NCBI GenBank assembly: GCA_946887075.1
Contig: CAMPKA010000002.1
Coordinates: forward strand, 231,659-295,658
DNA: 64,000 nucleotides
Reading direction: 5' to 3'
Origin: an uncultured Salinimicrobium sp.
GTDB lineage: Bacteria; Bacteroidota; Bacteroidia; Flavobacteriales; Flavobacteriaceae
In this document: positions 34,530 through 42,525 of the stretch, piece by piece
Layout: every line of letters starts with the position of its first letter
How positions within the stretch are numbered: position 1 is the stretch's first letter
Position numbers and translations under genes: made by a program
Notes under the pieces: generated by a model
Seen by the model: only the letters and a program-made list of their open reading frames with translations
The model's database searches: none
What the model was told of the DNA's origin: nothing

Positions 34530-35768
34530 ATGAAGAATTCCCTGGACAGATCCGCACTCTTTTATGGAAGTTGCTTTGCGCTGATAACAACCGGTTTCAC
34601 CTTTTCCATTAGAGCGGGGATATTACCCCAACTCGGAGCTGAATTTGGACTTACCGCCGAACAGCTCGGATTTATCAACTCCATGTGGTTCCTTGGTTTT
34701 CCAATTTCTATGGTCATAGGGGGAATGGTATATCATTCTTTTGGACCGAAGAATATCATGACCGTCGCTTTCATTGCGCATACCCTGGGGATACTTTTAA
34801 CCATATATGCGGGTGGATACAGCATATTACTGCTATCAACCCTCCTGATCGGCATCGGGAACGGATGTACCGAAGCAGCCTGTAATCCCATGATAGCGGA
34901 TATGTATTCCGGCGTTAAAATGAACAAAATGCTCAACAGGTTCCACATGTGGTTTCCCGGCGGAATCCTGTTGGGAGCACTTATTTCGAAGTTCATGACA
35001 GATATCGGTTTGTCCTGGGAGGTGCAAATGTGGTTTATCATGGTGCCAGCCATAACCTATGCTGCTTTGTTCTTCAGGAAAATTTTCCCAAAACCAAAAG
35101 TGGAGGAAGCGACATCACTTTTGTCCAATTTCAAAGCGATGCTTACGCCATTATACCTGTTTTTGATCGCTTGTATGGCGCTTACAGCCATCACGGAATT
35201 CGGGCCGAGCCAATGGGTTAAGATCATCCTCGGCAGTAGTGGAGCCGATCCTATGCTGATCCTGGCGCTTACCGCCGGACTGGTAGCCGTTCTCCGGTTT
35301 TTCGCAGGTCCTGTTGTTGGCAGACTGGGTCAGACAGGAGTCTTGTTAGGAGGTGCTATTTTTGCCGCTATTGGTATTTATATGTTCAGTATAGTCACCG
35401 GACCTATGGCCTACGTGGCTGCAATTGTGTATGCCCTGGGATATGCCTATTTCTGGCCGGTAATGGTTGGGGCTGTCGCACAGCGGGTCCCGTTAAGCAG
35501 TGCACTGGGTATGTCAATAATCGGTGCGGTGGGCATGTTCTCTTCCTCTATCTTCCAGCCTATCATCGGTAGCTGGATCGATGGTTCCATGGCTAGATAT
35601 GCACAGCAGGGGCTTTCGGGGAATGAGTTACAACTGGCAGCCGGGCAAGAGACCCTTGAGAAGATGGTTTCTTTTCCGGTAATCCTGATCATTCTGTTTA
35701 CCATTTTGATCTTTTGGCAGAGAAATTCAAACAAAACTTCTTCAGAATTTAACGGCTCTCAAGGATAG
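34530..35768 (+). CDS. MFS transporter, sugar/nucleoside type
   Basis: 412 residues with twelve predicted membrane helices and the MFS loop GGMVYHSFGPKN between helices 2 and 3. The segments GNGCTEAACNPMIADMY and FHMWFPGGILLGALIS resemble FHS-type sugar symporters. It starts 97 bases after eboF and is the last plus-strand gene of the run, so it is the likely carrier for the sugar or the ebo-linked metabolite across the inner membrane. Confidence 0.88.
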   Translation: MKNSLDRSALFYGSCFALITTGFTFSIRAGILPQLGAEFGLTAEQLGFINSMWFLGFPISMVIGGMVYHSFGPKNIMTVAFIAHTLGILLTIYAGGYSILLLSTLLIGIGNGCTEAACNPMIADMYSGVKMNKMLNRFHMWFPGGILLGALISKFMTDIGLSWEVQMWFIMVPAITYAALFFRKIFPKPKVEEATSLLSNFKAMLTPLYLFLIACMALTAITEFGPSQWVKIILGSSGADPMLILALTAGLVAVLRFFAGPVVGRLGQTGVLLGGAIFAAIGIYMFSIVTGPMAYVAAIVYALGYAYFWPVMVGAVAQRVPLSSALGMSIIGAVGMFSSSIFQPIIGSWIDGSMARYAQQGLSGNELQLAAGQETLEKMVSFPVILIILFTILIFWQRNSNKTSSEFNGSQG

Positions 35769-35851
35769 TGGACTTTTTCCTAATACAGGAGAACCTTCCG
35801 GGGATGCTCCCATGCTTTTGCCCAACTTAGCGAGCGTTCAGCATGGAAGAG

Positions 35852-36643
35852 TTATGCCTTTGAAATGGTTCCCAGCACCAGCAGTCTTTCGAGAGTTGGA
35901 GATTTACTTCCGCCGGCCGGCTCCAGGGTGATCCCAAAAGCCTCAGATTCGTATTCGTTTTCGACAACAAAGATCCTGCTTTCGTTTTCTTCGAAATTTT
36001 CCAGAAGACCAATGCTATTTGGCGTAAGCGGATCTAACTTAAGGGACCAGACCTGATAGACCATTCCAGGCGGAGGGGCAGGAAGATCCTGCGCATCAAT
36101 GTAAGTAATGTCCTCTGCTTTGCTCCAGTAAGCGGTGGCGTACGCTGTAGGAGCGAATTCCTTCCCAGGTAAAGGTACTCTCATTATATTTCTGGACCGC
36201 AGTACTTCTAATAGCTTTTTCATCTTTTCTGCATCCTGTCGGGCGGCTACTATTTCGTTCTGAAGTTCAGCCCTTTCATTCCCCAGTGTTGTAATTTTCT
36301 CCTTCAGTTCCTGGTTGGTATCATACATGAAAAAAATACCGATCAACAAGAGGATACTGGCTGCCCATCCAATAATTGCCGGCCAATTCCTGTATGGTTT
36401 TCTTTTTCTTTCTGATCGGGAGGCGATCTTCTGTTTCAGGGAAAGCAGCAAAGCTTCAGGGTCATACGGGGCGGCGGAACCGGACACATCCCGAAGGGTA
36501 GTCTCGATTTGCTCTACCTCCTCTCTAAGCTCAGGAAATTCCCTTAGCATCCGTGCTACCTCTGCATTTTCTGTTGTGCTAAGGGCGCCGTAAACATATA
36601 ACTCGAGTATTCCAGACTCTAGATATTCCTGAATGTTGTCCAT
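35852..36643 (-). CDS. Anti-sigma factor (RskA-like)
   Basis: 263 residues. The N-terminal ~75 residues form a cytoplasmic anti-sigma domain (LESGILELYVYGALSTTENAEVARML). One membrane helix lies near 88-107 (WAASILLLIGIFFMY), then a coiled coil, and the RskA C-terminal periplasmic domain with YWSKAEDITYIDAQDLPAPPPGMVYQVWSL near 172-202. It is encoded 4 bases downstream of the ECF sigma gene. It should hold the sigma factor at the membrane until a periplasmic signal triggers its cleavage. Confidence 0.9.
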   Translation of the reverse strand: MDNIQEYLESGILELYVYGALSTTENAEVARMLREFPELREEVEQIETTLRDVSGSAAPYDPEALLLSLKQKIASRSERKRKPYRNWPAIIGWAASILLLIGIFFMYDTNQELKEKITTLGNERAELQNEIVAARQDAEKMKKLLEVLRSRNIMRVPLPGKEFAPTAYATAYWSKAEDITYIDAQDLPAPPPGMVYQVWSLKLDPLTPNSIGLLENFEENESRIFVVENEYESEAFGITLEPAGGSKSPTLERLLVLGTISKA

Positions 36644-36647
36644 CAGT

Positions 36648-37166
36648 TTATTTTATTGAAGCTCTTAATTTTTTAATACACATTCTATTTCGGGTTTTAA
36701 GTGTTCCCAAGGGCATTTCTAGAGCCTTTGCACTTTCCTGTTGAGTATATCCTTTAAAGAACAACAGGTCGATGATCTTTCTACACATTGGTTCAAGAAG
36801 CCTAATATACTTTTGGATCCCGATAGCTTCTGTGTTGTCTCCACGCGCTTCTATTATGTCAACAAAAGTTTCATTCTCTAGGTTTAGTTGTTGGTTCTTG
36901 TATGCCTTTGACCTCATGTGGTCAATTGAGGTATTGCGGGCGATATTCAGAACCCACGTAAAAAATCTTCCTTTAGAAGGCTCATAGGTAGAAGCTTTAT
37001 CCCATACCTTTAAAAAAACGTCCTGAAGGATTTCTTCAGCCAGTTCTTCATCTTTGAGTATGGTGAAAATTACCCCAAAGATGCTTTTGGAGTAAATCTG
37101 GTAAATCTTTTCAAAGGCCTTTTCGTTTCCATCTTGCAGTTGAGTAATCAAAAGATCCTGTTGCAT
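36648..37166 (-). CDS. ECF RNA polymerase sigma factor (SigK-like)
   Basis: 172 residues. Region 2 has DEELAEEILQDVFLKVWDKASTYEPSKGRFFTWVLNIARNTSIDHMR (residues ~40-85), and region 4 has LEPMCRKIIDLLFFKGYTQQESAKALEMPLGTLKTR near 122-157. It pairs with the adjacent RskA-type anti-sigma factor. TACATTTA (minus strand, 37185-37192) is a possible -7 box about 20 bases before the start. Targets may include the ferritin-like and tat genes just upstream. Confidence 0.93.
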   Translation of the reverse strand: MQQDLLITQLQDGNEKAFEKIYQIYSKSIFGVIFTILKDEELAEEILQDVFLKVWDKASTYEPSKGRFFTWVLNIARNTSIDHMRSKAYKNQQLNLENETFVDIIEARGDNTEAIGIQKYIRLLEPMCRKIIDLLFFKGYTQQESAKALEMPLGTLKTRNRMCIKKLRASIK

Positions 37167-37229
37167 ACTGTTATAGCTGTGGTTTAAATGTAGGAATTAA
37201 AAATTTAGGTTCTAGCTCTTGAATAAAAT

Positions 37230-37251
37230 CGTCCCGGAATTTTCCGGGACG
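37230..37251 (-). terminator. Terminator of the ferritin-like gene pair
   Basis: CGTCCCGGAA (37230-37239) pairs perfectly with TTCCGGGACG (37242-37251). Read on the minus strand it is followed by ATTTTATT. It separates the ferritin-like genes from the sigma/anti-sigma operon. Confidence 0.8.
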
Positions 37252-37278
37252 AGGGGGGATATTCAGAAGAGAAGAGAA

Positions 37279-38118
37279 TTAGGAAACAATGAAAAGTCCT
37301 GCTATTTCTGCAGCGGCCTGACCGCTTATCGGTTCATCAAAGGCCTGACTGACGGCAACATCCTCAAAAGGCGTTGCATCTACTAAATTGACGCCCCCCT
37401 GAACTACCTGCTCTTCTCCAGCGTATACGGCGGCCGTGGCTTCCGGCATACCTGGACCTCGGTTATTCAAGGTGATCCACCCGAGTGCGTTCTGGTTGAG
37501 ATCGTAACCCATGACTTCAGCACGTAATCTTCTGATTTCAGAAGCATGCCTCGCTTCGACAGAATGTATTTGAAGTGCCGGGGTAAGAAAAGGGGTACCC
37601 ATGAGGTTTCCTGCCTGTCCCTTATAGGCTCTTACTCCGGTATCTTCGAAAGCCTGAGCAAGGGCAAGTAACTGCGTATAAGCGACTTCCTGACCCACTC
37701 CATTTTCGTTAAACGGATCAAAAGATCCCCCTGCAGTGAAATCAAATTGAGGTGAGGCAACGCTGTTATCTCCCAATCCGGCCTTTAGGAACGCGACATG
37801 AGCGCTTTCGTGTTTCGAAATCTGCTGGTAAATAGCCTCCGCGCGACCCCCGGAAGGGAGAACACCCGATTCAAGGGCTTTAAGATAGAATTCTGCTTCA
37901 AGATATTCTAATGTAAGCGCAAGTTGGAGTGCATTGGTGGCGGAATTTTGGTCCTGAAAAGCAAATGCTTTTGTCGACGTGGCCAAGCCAAAGGGAATTG
38001 TGGCCAAAAAAGCCTTTTTACCTAAAGAGCCGAATGATTTCAGGGCATCTTTCCTTGAAGATGTTTTGGCCTCCAAATTTTCCGAAGTGAATTCCTCTAA
38101 GAAGTTTAATATGTTCAT
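37279..38118 (-). CDS. Ferritin-like domain protein
   Basis: 279 residues. The four-helix ferritin-like fold (PF13668 type) has metal-site helices LEYLEAEFYLKAL near 69-81, ISKHESAHVAFLKAG near 100-114, LAQAFEDTGVRAYKG near 153-167 and SVEARHASEIRRLRAE near 187-202. Residues 20-55 (SSRKDALKSFGSLGKKAFLATIPFGLATSTKAFA) resemble an export signal with an imperfect Arg-Lys pair. It is 25 bases downstream of a paralogous Tat lipoprotein, so both probably act together outside the cytoplasm in iron or stress handling. Confidence 0.85.
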   Translation of the reverse strand: MNILNFLEEFTSENLEAKTSSRKDALKSFGSLGKKAFLATIPFGLATSTKAFAFQDQNSATNALQLALTLEYLEAEFYLKALESGVLPSGGRAEAIYQQISKHESAHVAFLKAGLGDNSVASPQFDFTAGGSFDPFNENGVGQEVAYTQLLALAQAFEDTGVRAYKGQAGNLMGTPFLTPALQIHSVEARHASEIRRLRAEVMGYDLNQNALGWITLNNRGPGMPEATAAVYAGEEQVVQGGVNLVDATPFEDVAVSQAFDEPISGQAAAEIAGLFIVS

Positions 38119-38143
38119 AATGAATGTTATTAGATGTTGGTTA

Positions 38144-38893
38144 CTAGCTGGTAGGCAACTGTTTCGCGGTAAATTCGGTTTTGATAAATCCAGTGTCTTT
38201 CACTGCCCCAAGAACTGCAGGGGGTGCGAGCGCGAGATCCAGGCCGTTTTCGTCGATAATACTATCTCCGGCAAATGCTGTGGGATCCTCTAAATAGATA
38301 GAACGTATTGCGGCAGCGTGCCTGGCTTCAACTGAAACTATCTTGCCTGCTATAATCAGGTAATCCGGAGTCTGAATAAGATTTCCTGCTCCGTTGTATG
38401 CAGCTACTCCTGTATCCTCAAGTAGCCTGGCCGTACCGAGAACGGAATCCCGGCTTCCGAAATCTACAGTAGAGAAATCAAATTCCAGTTCCGGCAGGAC
38501 GAGATCTGTATTCCCATTAGCTGCTGCCGTCAGGGCGGCCTTGAAGAAATCGCGATGGATCACCTCGTGTTTATAGAGATCCTCAAGGATCAGGCGTTCT
38601 TCGGCATTGGCTCCTGCCCAATAGGAGCCATCGAGGACCAGGGTATAAAAGGCGGCTTCTAACTGTTCTAGGGCATAAGCATAATTCAGAATCCCGAAGT
38701 CGCCACTTCCCAGGTCAAATGGATCTCCAGGATTCATGGGAGTCTCGGGCATATCGTCATCGCTGCTGCATGCCAGTAGCAGACCTGAACCTACTACAGC
38801 AAGGCCGCCAATTTTCAGGAAATTTCTCCTTGAGTTGGTTAAATCAGTACGTGCAACTTTTTCATGATGCACTTTCACAAGTGGTTTTTTCAT
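38144..38893 (-). CDS. Ferritin-like protein with Tat lipoprotein signal
   Basis: 249 residues from the ATG at 38893. It has a twin-arginine motif SRRNFLKIGG near residue 22, followed by a hydrophobic stretch and a lipobox LLLACSS, so it is exported folded through Tat and lipidated. The ferritin-like helices contain ALEQLEAAFYTLVL, LYKHEVIHRDFFKAAL, RLLEDTGVAAYNGAG and SVEARHAAAIRSIY, the same metal-site spacing as in the next gene. Export of a folded metalloprotein explains the Tat genes next door. Confidence 0.87.
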   Translation of the reverse strand: MKKPLVKVHHEKVARTDLTNSRRNFLKIGGLAVVGSGLLLACSSDDDMPETPMNPGDPFDLGSGDFGILNYAYALEQLEAAFYTLVLDGSYWAGANAEERLILEDLYKHEVIHRDFFKAALTAAANGNTDLVLPELEFDFSTVDFGSRDSVLGTARLLEDTGVAAYNGAGNLIQTPDYLIIAGKIVSVEARHAAAIRSIYLEDPTAFAGDSIIDENGLDLALAPPAVLGAVKDTGFIKTEFTAKQLPTS

Positions 38894-38915
38894 AATCAAG
38901 ATTATCGGTTATATA

Positions 38916-38927
38916 GGATACTTACGA
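38916..38927 (-). promoter_or_regulatory. Shared promoter-like motif upstream of the ferritin-like pair
   Basis: Minus-strand TCGTAAGTATCC, 23 bases before the ATG of the Tat lipoprotein gene. The same 12 bases in the same orientation occur at 40563-40574 upstream of tatA. It could be the -10 part of a promoter for the nearby ECF sigma factor; no equally clear shared -35 was seen. Confidence 0.4.
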
Positions 38928-39042
38928 AGTAGAGAAGAGGGCGGTTTGGAGTATGACGCTAAAAGTTTGTTAAAACTGTATTTAGGGAGAGGGAGTCAAG
39001 AAACTTACAACGATTGATCCTCGCTCGAAGTGATCGAAAACA

Positions 39043-39318
39043 CTATGGGACTGAATGTTCCTTTTCGGCAGTGGTCTTTTCGTCCTTGTTTGTTAATTTT
39101 TTAGTTTTATCGTAAACCTTGTTTGCATCTTTGTCAGCACGATGAACTGAATTGAGGACCTGTCCTTTTATTTCCTCTGTAGCTCCTTTGATACCGCGTA
39201 TTCCATGTCCGAGCCCCTTTGCGATCTCAGGAATTTTGTCGGCTCCAAAGACCATGACCAGAACAAATAGGATAAATGCGATTTCTGTGGCGCTTATAAA
39301 TAGAGGTAGTGTTATCAT
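39043..39318 (-). CDS. tatB: Twin-arginine translocase TatA/TatB-family subunit
   Basis: 91 residues from the ATG at 39318; an upstream TTG start would break the fold. It has a short N-terminal membrane helix (IAFILFVLVMVFGADKIPEIAKGLG) followed by an amphipathic helix with G-H-G-I-R-G and a long charged tail. The tail length exceeds that of the other TatA in the operon, which fits a TatB-like or second TatA role. It is 121 bases after tatC on the same strand. Symbol given by position only. Confidence 0.8.
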   Translation of the reverse strand: MITLPLFISATEIAFILFVLVMVFGADKIPEIAKGLGHGIRGIKGATEEIKGQVLNSVHRADKDANKVYDKTKKLTNKDEKTTAEKEHSVP

Positions 39319-39439
39319 AGATTTTAATATTTGTCGGAATAGGCAATTTTTCAAAAAGGAGTGAACATAGCCTTACTGAAGCCAGGTGAAATTGCGGTTA
39401 CACTCTTATTCCCAATCCCAGGTTTTCCTTCTTTTCCAA

Positions 39440-40261
39440 TTACTGGGTTGATTGTGAGGATCTATTTCTAGTTTGTTTGGTAAGAACCCATCCCGAAATC
39501 AAAATGCTGATTTCATAAAGAATAAGTACAGGTATGGCTACTAAGATCTGGCTGAGTAAATCTGGTGGAGTGATTATAGCTGAAATTATTAAGACTCCAA
39601 CCAAAGCAAACTTTCGATATTTTTTTAATCCGCCCGGGTTTACCATTCCAATTTTTGTGAGGAAAAATATTACAATTGGCAGTTCGAAAATCAGACCACA
39701 GGCAATCACGGAGGATCGAACAAGTCCGATATAACTGTCGATGTCGAATTCATTAAGCACCTGACCGCTCACATGGTATCTTCCCAGGAAATTGATAGAT
39801 AGTGGTGCTACAAGGAAATATCCGAAAACGACACCCACGAAGAAGAGAAGCGACGAGATGAAGATAAATCCACTTGCAAGTTTTCGTTCTTGGGTATGCA
39901 ATGCAGGTGAAACAAAATTCCACAATTCATAGAGGATATAAGGAAAAGCTAATATGAATCCTGCTGTAATCGAAGTCCAGATATGGACTGAAAACTGTCC
40001 TCCCATGGTTCTACTTTGAACGGAAAAAGGCATATCACTTTCGAAACAGAACCCACTGGACAATTTGCACAGGACCTCATAGGTGAGGAAATCGACATGA
40101 GTAGGTCCAAAAAGGAGTACGTCAAAAATTAATCTTTTAGCAAAGAACGCAACCAAACCACAAAGAAATACGGCTAGAGTGGACCGGATCAGGTGCCATC
40201 GTAAATCTTCCAAGTGATCTAGTAGAGTTACTTCCCCGGTCTTCTCAAGATGTCGATCCAT
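39440..40261 (-). CDS. tatC: Sec-independent protein translocase TatC
   Basis: 273 residues with six membrane helices. It has the TatC signatures LLDHLEDLRWHLIRS near residue 14, the periplasmic loop region with GGQFSVHIWTSITAGFILAFPYILYELWNFVSPAL near 88-123 (including the conserved FPYILYELWNF), FVGVVFGYFLVAP near 138 and RKFALVGVLIISAIITPPDLLSQILVAIPVLILYEISI near 213-250. It forms the receptor for twin-arginine signals together with TatA/B. Confidence 0.95.
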   Translation of the reverse strand: MDRHLEKTGEVTLLDHLEDLRWHLIRSTLAVFLCGLVAFFAKRLIFDVLLFGPTHVDFLTYEVLCKLSSGFCFESDMPFSVQSRTMGGQFSVHIWTSITAGFILAFPYILYELWNFVSPALHTQERKLASGFIFISSLLFFVGVVFGYFLVAPLSINFLGRYHVSGQVLNEFDIDSYIGLVRSSVIACGLIFELPIVIFFLTKIGMVNPGGLKKYRKFALVGVLIISAIITPPDLLSQILVAIPVLILYEISILISGWVLTKQTRNRSSQSTQ

Positions 40262-40287
40262 GCAGTAGGTTTAAATTAAGGAATCTC

Positions 40288-40482
40288 TCAGAGTCTTTTT
40301 TTACCATCGGGTTTTTCTTCAATGACTTCCTTGCCGGAAGCATTTTTAAATTCCTTGATACCGCTGCCCAATCCCTTCATCAATTCTGGTAATTTTTTCC
40401 CTCCAAACAACAGAAGAACAACAACTATAATGAGGATTATCTGAGGAGTTCCGATCATTAAGGGTAATAAGATAGCATTCAT
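40288..40482 (-). CDS. tatA: Twin-arginine translocase subunit TatA
   Basis: 64 residues. It has an N-terminal membrane helix [34 protein letters not shown], with the canonical FGxxKLPEL-x3-LG hinge and amphipathic helix, then a short charged tail. It is the first gene of tatA-tatC-tatB, 26 bases before tatC. TatA forms the pore-like assembly of the Tat system. Confidence 0.95.
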   Translation of the reverse strand: MNAILLPLMIGTPQIILIIVVVLLLFGGKKLPELMKGLGSGIKEFKNASGKEVIEEKPDGKKRL

Positions 40483-41234
40483 ATTAACTGATTTTGAACT
40501 AGTCGGACCAGGTTCTTCTGGTCAATTTCCAGAAAACGGGTCTTAGTACATGTTACTGTCACGGATACTTACGAGGAAAAGATGGATACAGTTTTATTTC
40601 CCTTGCCAAAACAGTGTTAAGAAACAGAGGCAACGCGATTTCAAAAAACGTTCAGGATGTTCTAGTCCTCATTTACCGGGCTTTTTTGTACAGAATCCTT
40701 ATATAATCCAATTTGTAGTTGCTCCAATAAAAGAGCAATTGGCCACAATGAGTTTTTGAGGCTACTGATCCTGAAAAACCTAATCATCAGCATGAATACA
40801 GCAGCTCTCCTGATTAAATCATCATCTGAAGGAACGAAAGAACCTCAAAGACCTGGATAAATTTTCGCCTGGATAGTGACGCAAGACCTTCCGTAACCTC
40901 CAGTTCTTGCGGGATTCGGACAGATTTTGTCCATAAAGAAGGCGGAAAATGGATAAAGGTTTTTACATTTGGGAAAAAGCTCCTAGGCCAAAGGTCTTTT
41001 ATTGCCGTACTGTACCTTTGTTGCATTTCTGAAGAAATCGAATTCTGAATCTATGCTGTGACCTCTTGAGCAGGATAGCAGTCTTGGAAATAGAAAATTC
41101 ATGTTGGGTTTGGAGATTACATTGGGGTCAAAGGATATTTGAGCCTGGAAAATGAAGGCCCAAAACCTCCTCCAGAAATTTATGGTGTTTGGAAGGAGAT
41201 CAATATTGTTTTTAATCATTTAAAGTAGCATAGC
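40483..41234. other. Long intergenic region between tatA and the aldo/keto reductase
   Basis: 752 bases. Small frames exist on both strands, but none has a signal, motif or convincing start, so I annotate no gene. It holds the divergent promoters for tatA (minus) and the reductase (plus). The only specific element noticed is the TCGTAAGTATCC motif at 40563-40574 on the minus strand. Confidence 0.5.
40563..40574 (-). promoter_or_regulatory. Second copy of TCGTAAGTATCC upstream of tatA
   Basis: Identical to 38916-38927 and in the same orientation relative to the gene it precedes, here 80 bases before the tatA ATG. See the entry at 38916. Confidence 0.35.
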
Positions 41235-42221
41235 ATGAAGTATAGGACATTAGGCAAAACTGGCTTGAAAATTTCTGAGATATCCCTTGGAACCTGGCAG
41301 GTGGGCGGAAAATGGGGCACCGAATTTGACAACGACAACGCAGAAAGAATAATAAACAGCGCGATTGACAAAGGGGTCAATTTTATAGACACAGCCGATG
41401 TTTATGGGAACGGTCTCAGTGAAGCAGCGGTAGGTAGGGTGGTCCGTTCGCGTTCTGAGAAAGTTTATGTAGCCTCCAAGTGTGGACGGCAGATCACTCC
41501 GCATAGGAACGAAGGTTATAAACCAGAGGTTCTCACCACCTACGTTGAAGATACGCTTAGGCGAACCGGTCTGGAAACCCTGGATCTCATTCAGCTGCAT
41601 TGCCCTCCAACGGATGTCTACTATCGGCCCGAGATCTTCGAAACTTTTGATCAGCTTAAGAAATCCGGAAAAATCCAGCATTTCGGAGTAAGTGTCGAAA
41701 AGGTAGAGGAGGGGATAAAAGCCATGGAATATGATATTGTGGCAACAATACAACTGATATTCAACATTTTCCGGCAGCGACCTAAGGAAAAGATTTTTCC
41801 GCAAGCAAAAGAAAAAAATGTGGGGATTATTGTGAGGGTGCCATTAGCCAGCGGACTCCTTAGTGGAAAATATTCAAAAGATACTGTATTTAATAAAGAT
41901 GATCACAGAAACTTTAACCGGGAAGGACAGGTCTTTGACAAAGGAGAAACTTTTGCTGGGGTAGATTATGAGCAGGGCCTGAAGGCAGTTCGGGAGCTGG
42001 AGGGACTCTTTCCAGATTCTGTGAACCTGGCGCAGATTGCGCTTCAATGGATTCTTCGGTTTGAAGAGGTGAGCTGTGTTATTCCAGGGGCATCAAGACC
42101 AGAGCAAGTTGAGTCAAATATTTCGGCTTTTGATGCCCCACACTTGACTGCTGAACAAATGGAAGAAATAGAGAAGATTTATAATCAGTACATTAAGCCG
42201 CAGGTGCACCAAAGGTGGTAG
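41235..42221 (+). CDS. Aldo/keto reductase
   Basis: 328 residues, an NADPH-dependent TIM-barrel reductase. The catalytic tetrad is Asp52 and Tyr57 (NFIDTADVYGNG), Lys82 (ASKCGR) and His122 (IQLHCPP). The NADP site IPGASRPEQVESN is near residue 279. The closest described relatives are the plant-type/YajO-like reductases acting on aldehydes and keto sugars. It stands alone on the plus strand; the GH127 gene is 304 bases downstream. Confidence 0.93.
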   Translation: MKYRTLGKTGLKISEISLGTWQVGGKWGTEFDNDNAERIINSAIDKGVNFIDTADVYGNGLSEAAVGRVVRSRSEKVYVASKCGRQITPHRNEGYKPEVLTTYVEDTLRRTGLETLDLIQLHCPPTDVYYRPEIFETFDQLKKSGKIQHFGVSVEKVEEGIKAMEYDIVATIQLIFNIFRQRPKEKIFPQAKEKNVGIIVRVPLASGLLSGKYSKDTVFNKDDHRNFNREGQVFDKGETFAGVDYEQGLKAVRELEGLFPDSVNLAQIALQWILRFEEVSCVIPGASRPEQVESNISAFDAPHLTAEQMEEIEKIYNQYIKPQVHQRW

Positions 42222-42525
42222 CGGATTCTTTTGATATTTTAGTGGAAAGGTCGGTTGGAATTTCGCTTAGATTTTGTGAAGAAAGAATCCCAAATCAGCG
42301 GAGATTCTGAAATCAGTCCATTAGTCCCCGGCTTTTTGAATCCGTATCAACTGCATTACGGACGGATTCAGGTTCTGCTTTCTTGCTGTAGCTGGAGTGC
42401 CATGCCCGATAATGTTCAAAAGGATGGACGTTTCCGTTCCGAGATGTGAAATTTCTTGTCATTTTTTTAATGGACGCTAAAGCGTGATGATATTTTATTT
42501 CTGCTATCAATATTTAATATAGATC
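42222..42525. other. Intergenic region before GH127
   Basis: 304 bases without a gene. A stem-loop formed by GAATCCG (42338-42344) and CGGATTC (42363-42369) may end the reductase transcript. AT-rich sequence close to 42500 probably holds the GH127 promoter. Confidence 0.35.

Noticed and set aside
40814..41219. Two minus-strand frames between tatA and the aldo/keto reductase
   Set aside because: They overlap each other, have no motif or export signal, and show no operon spacing.
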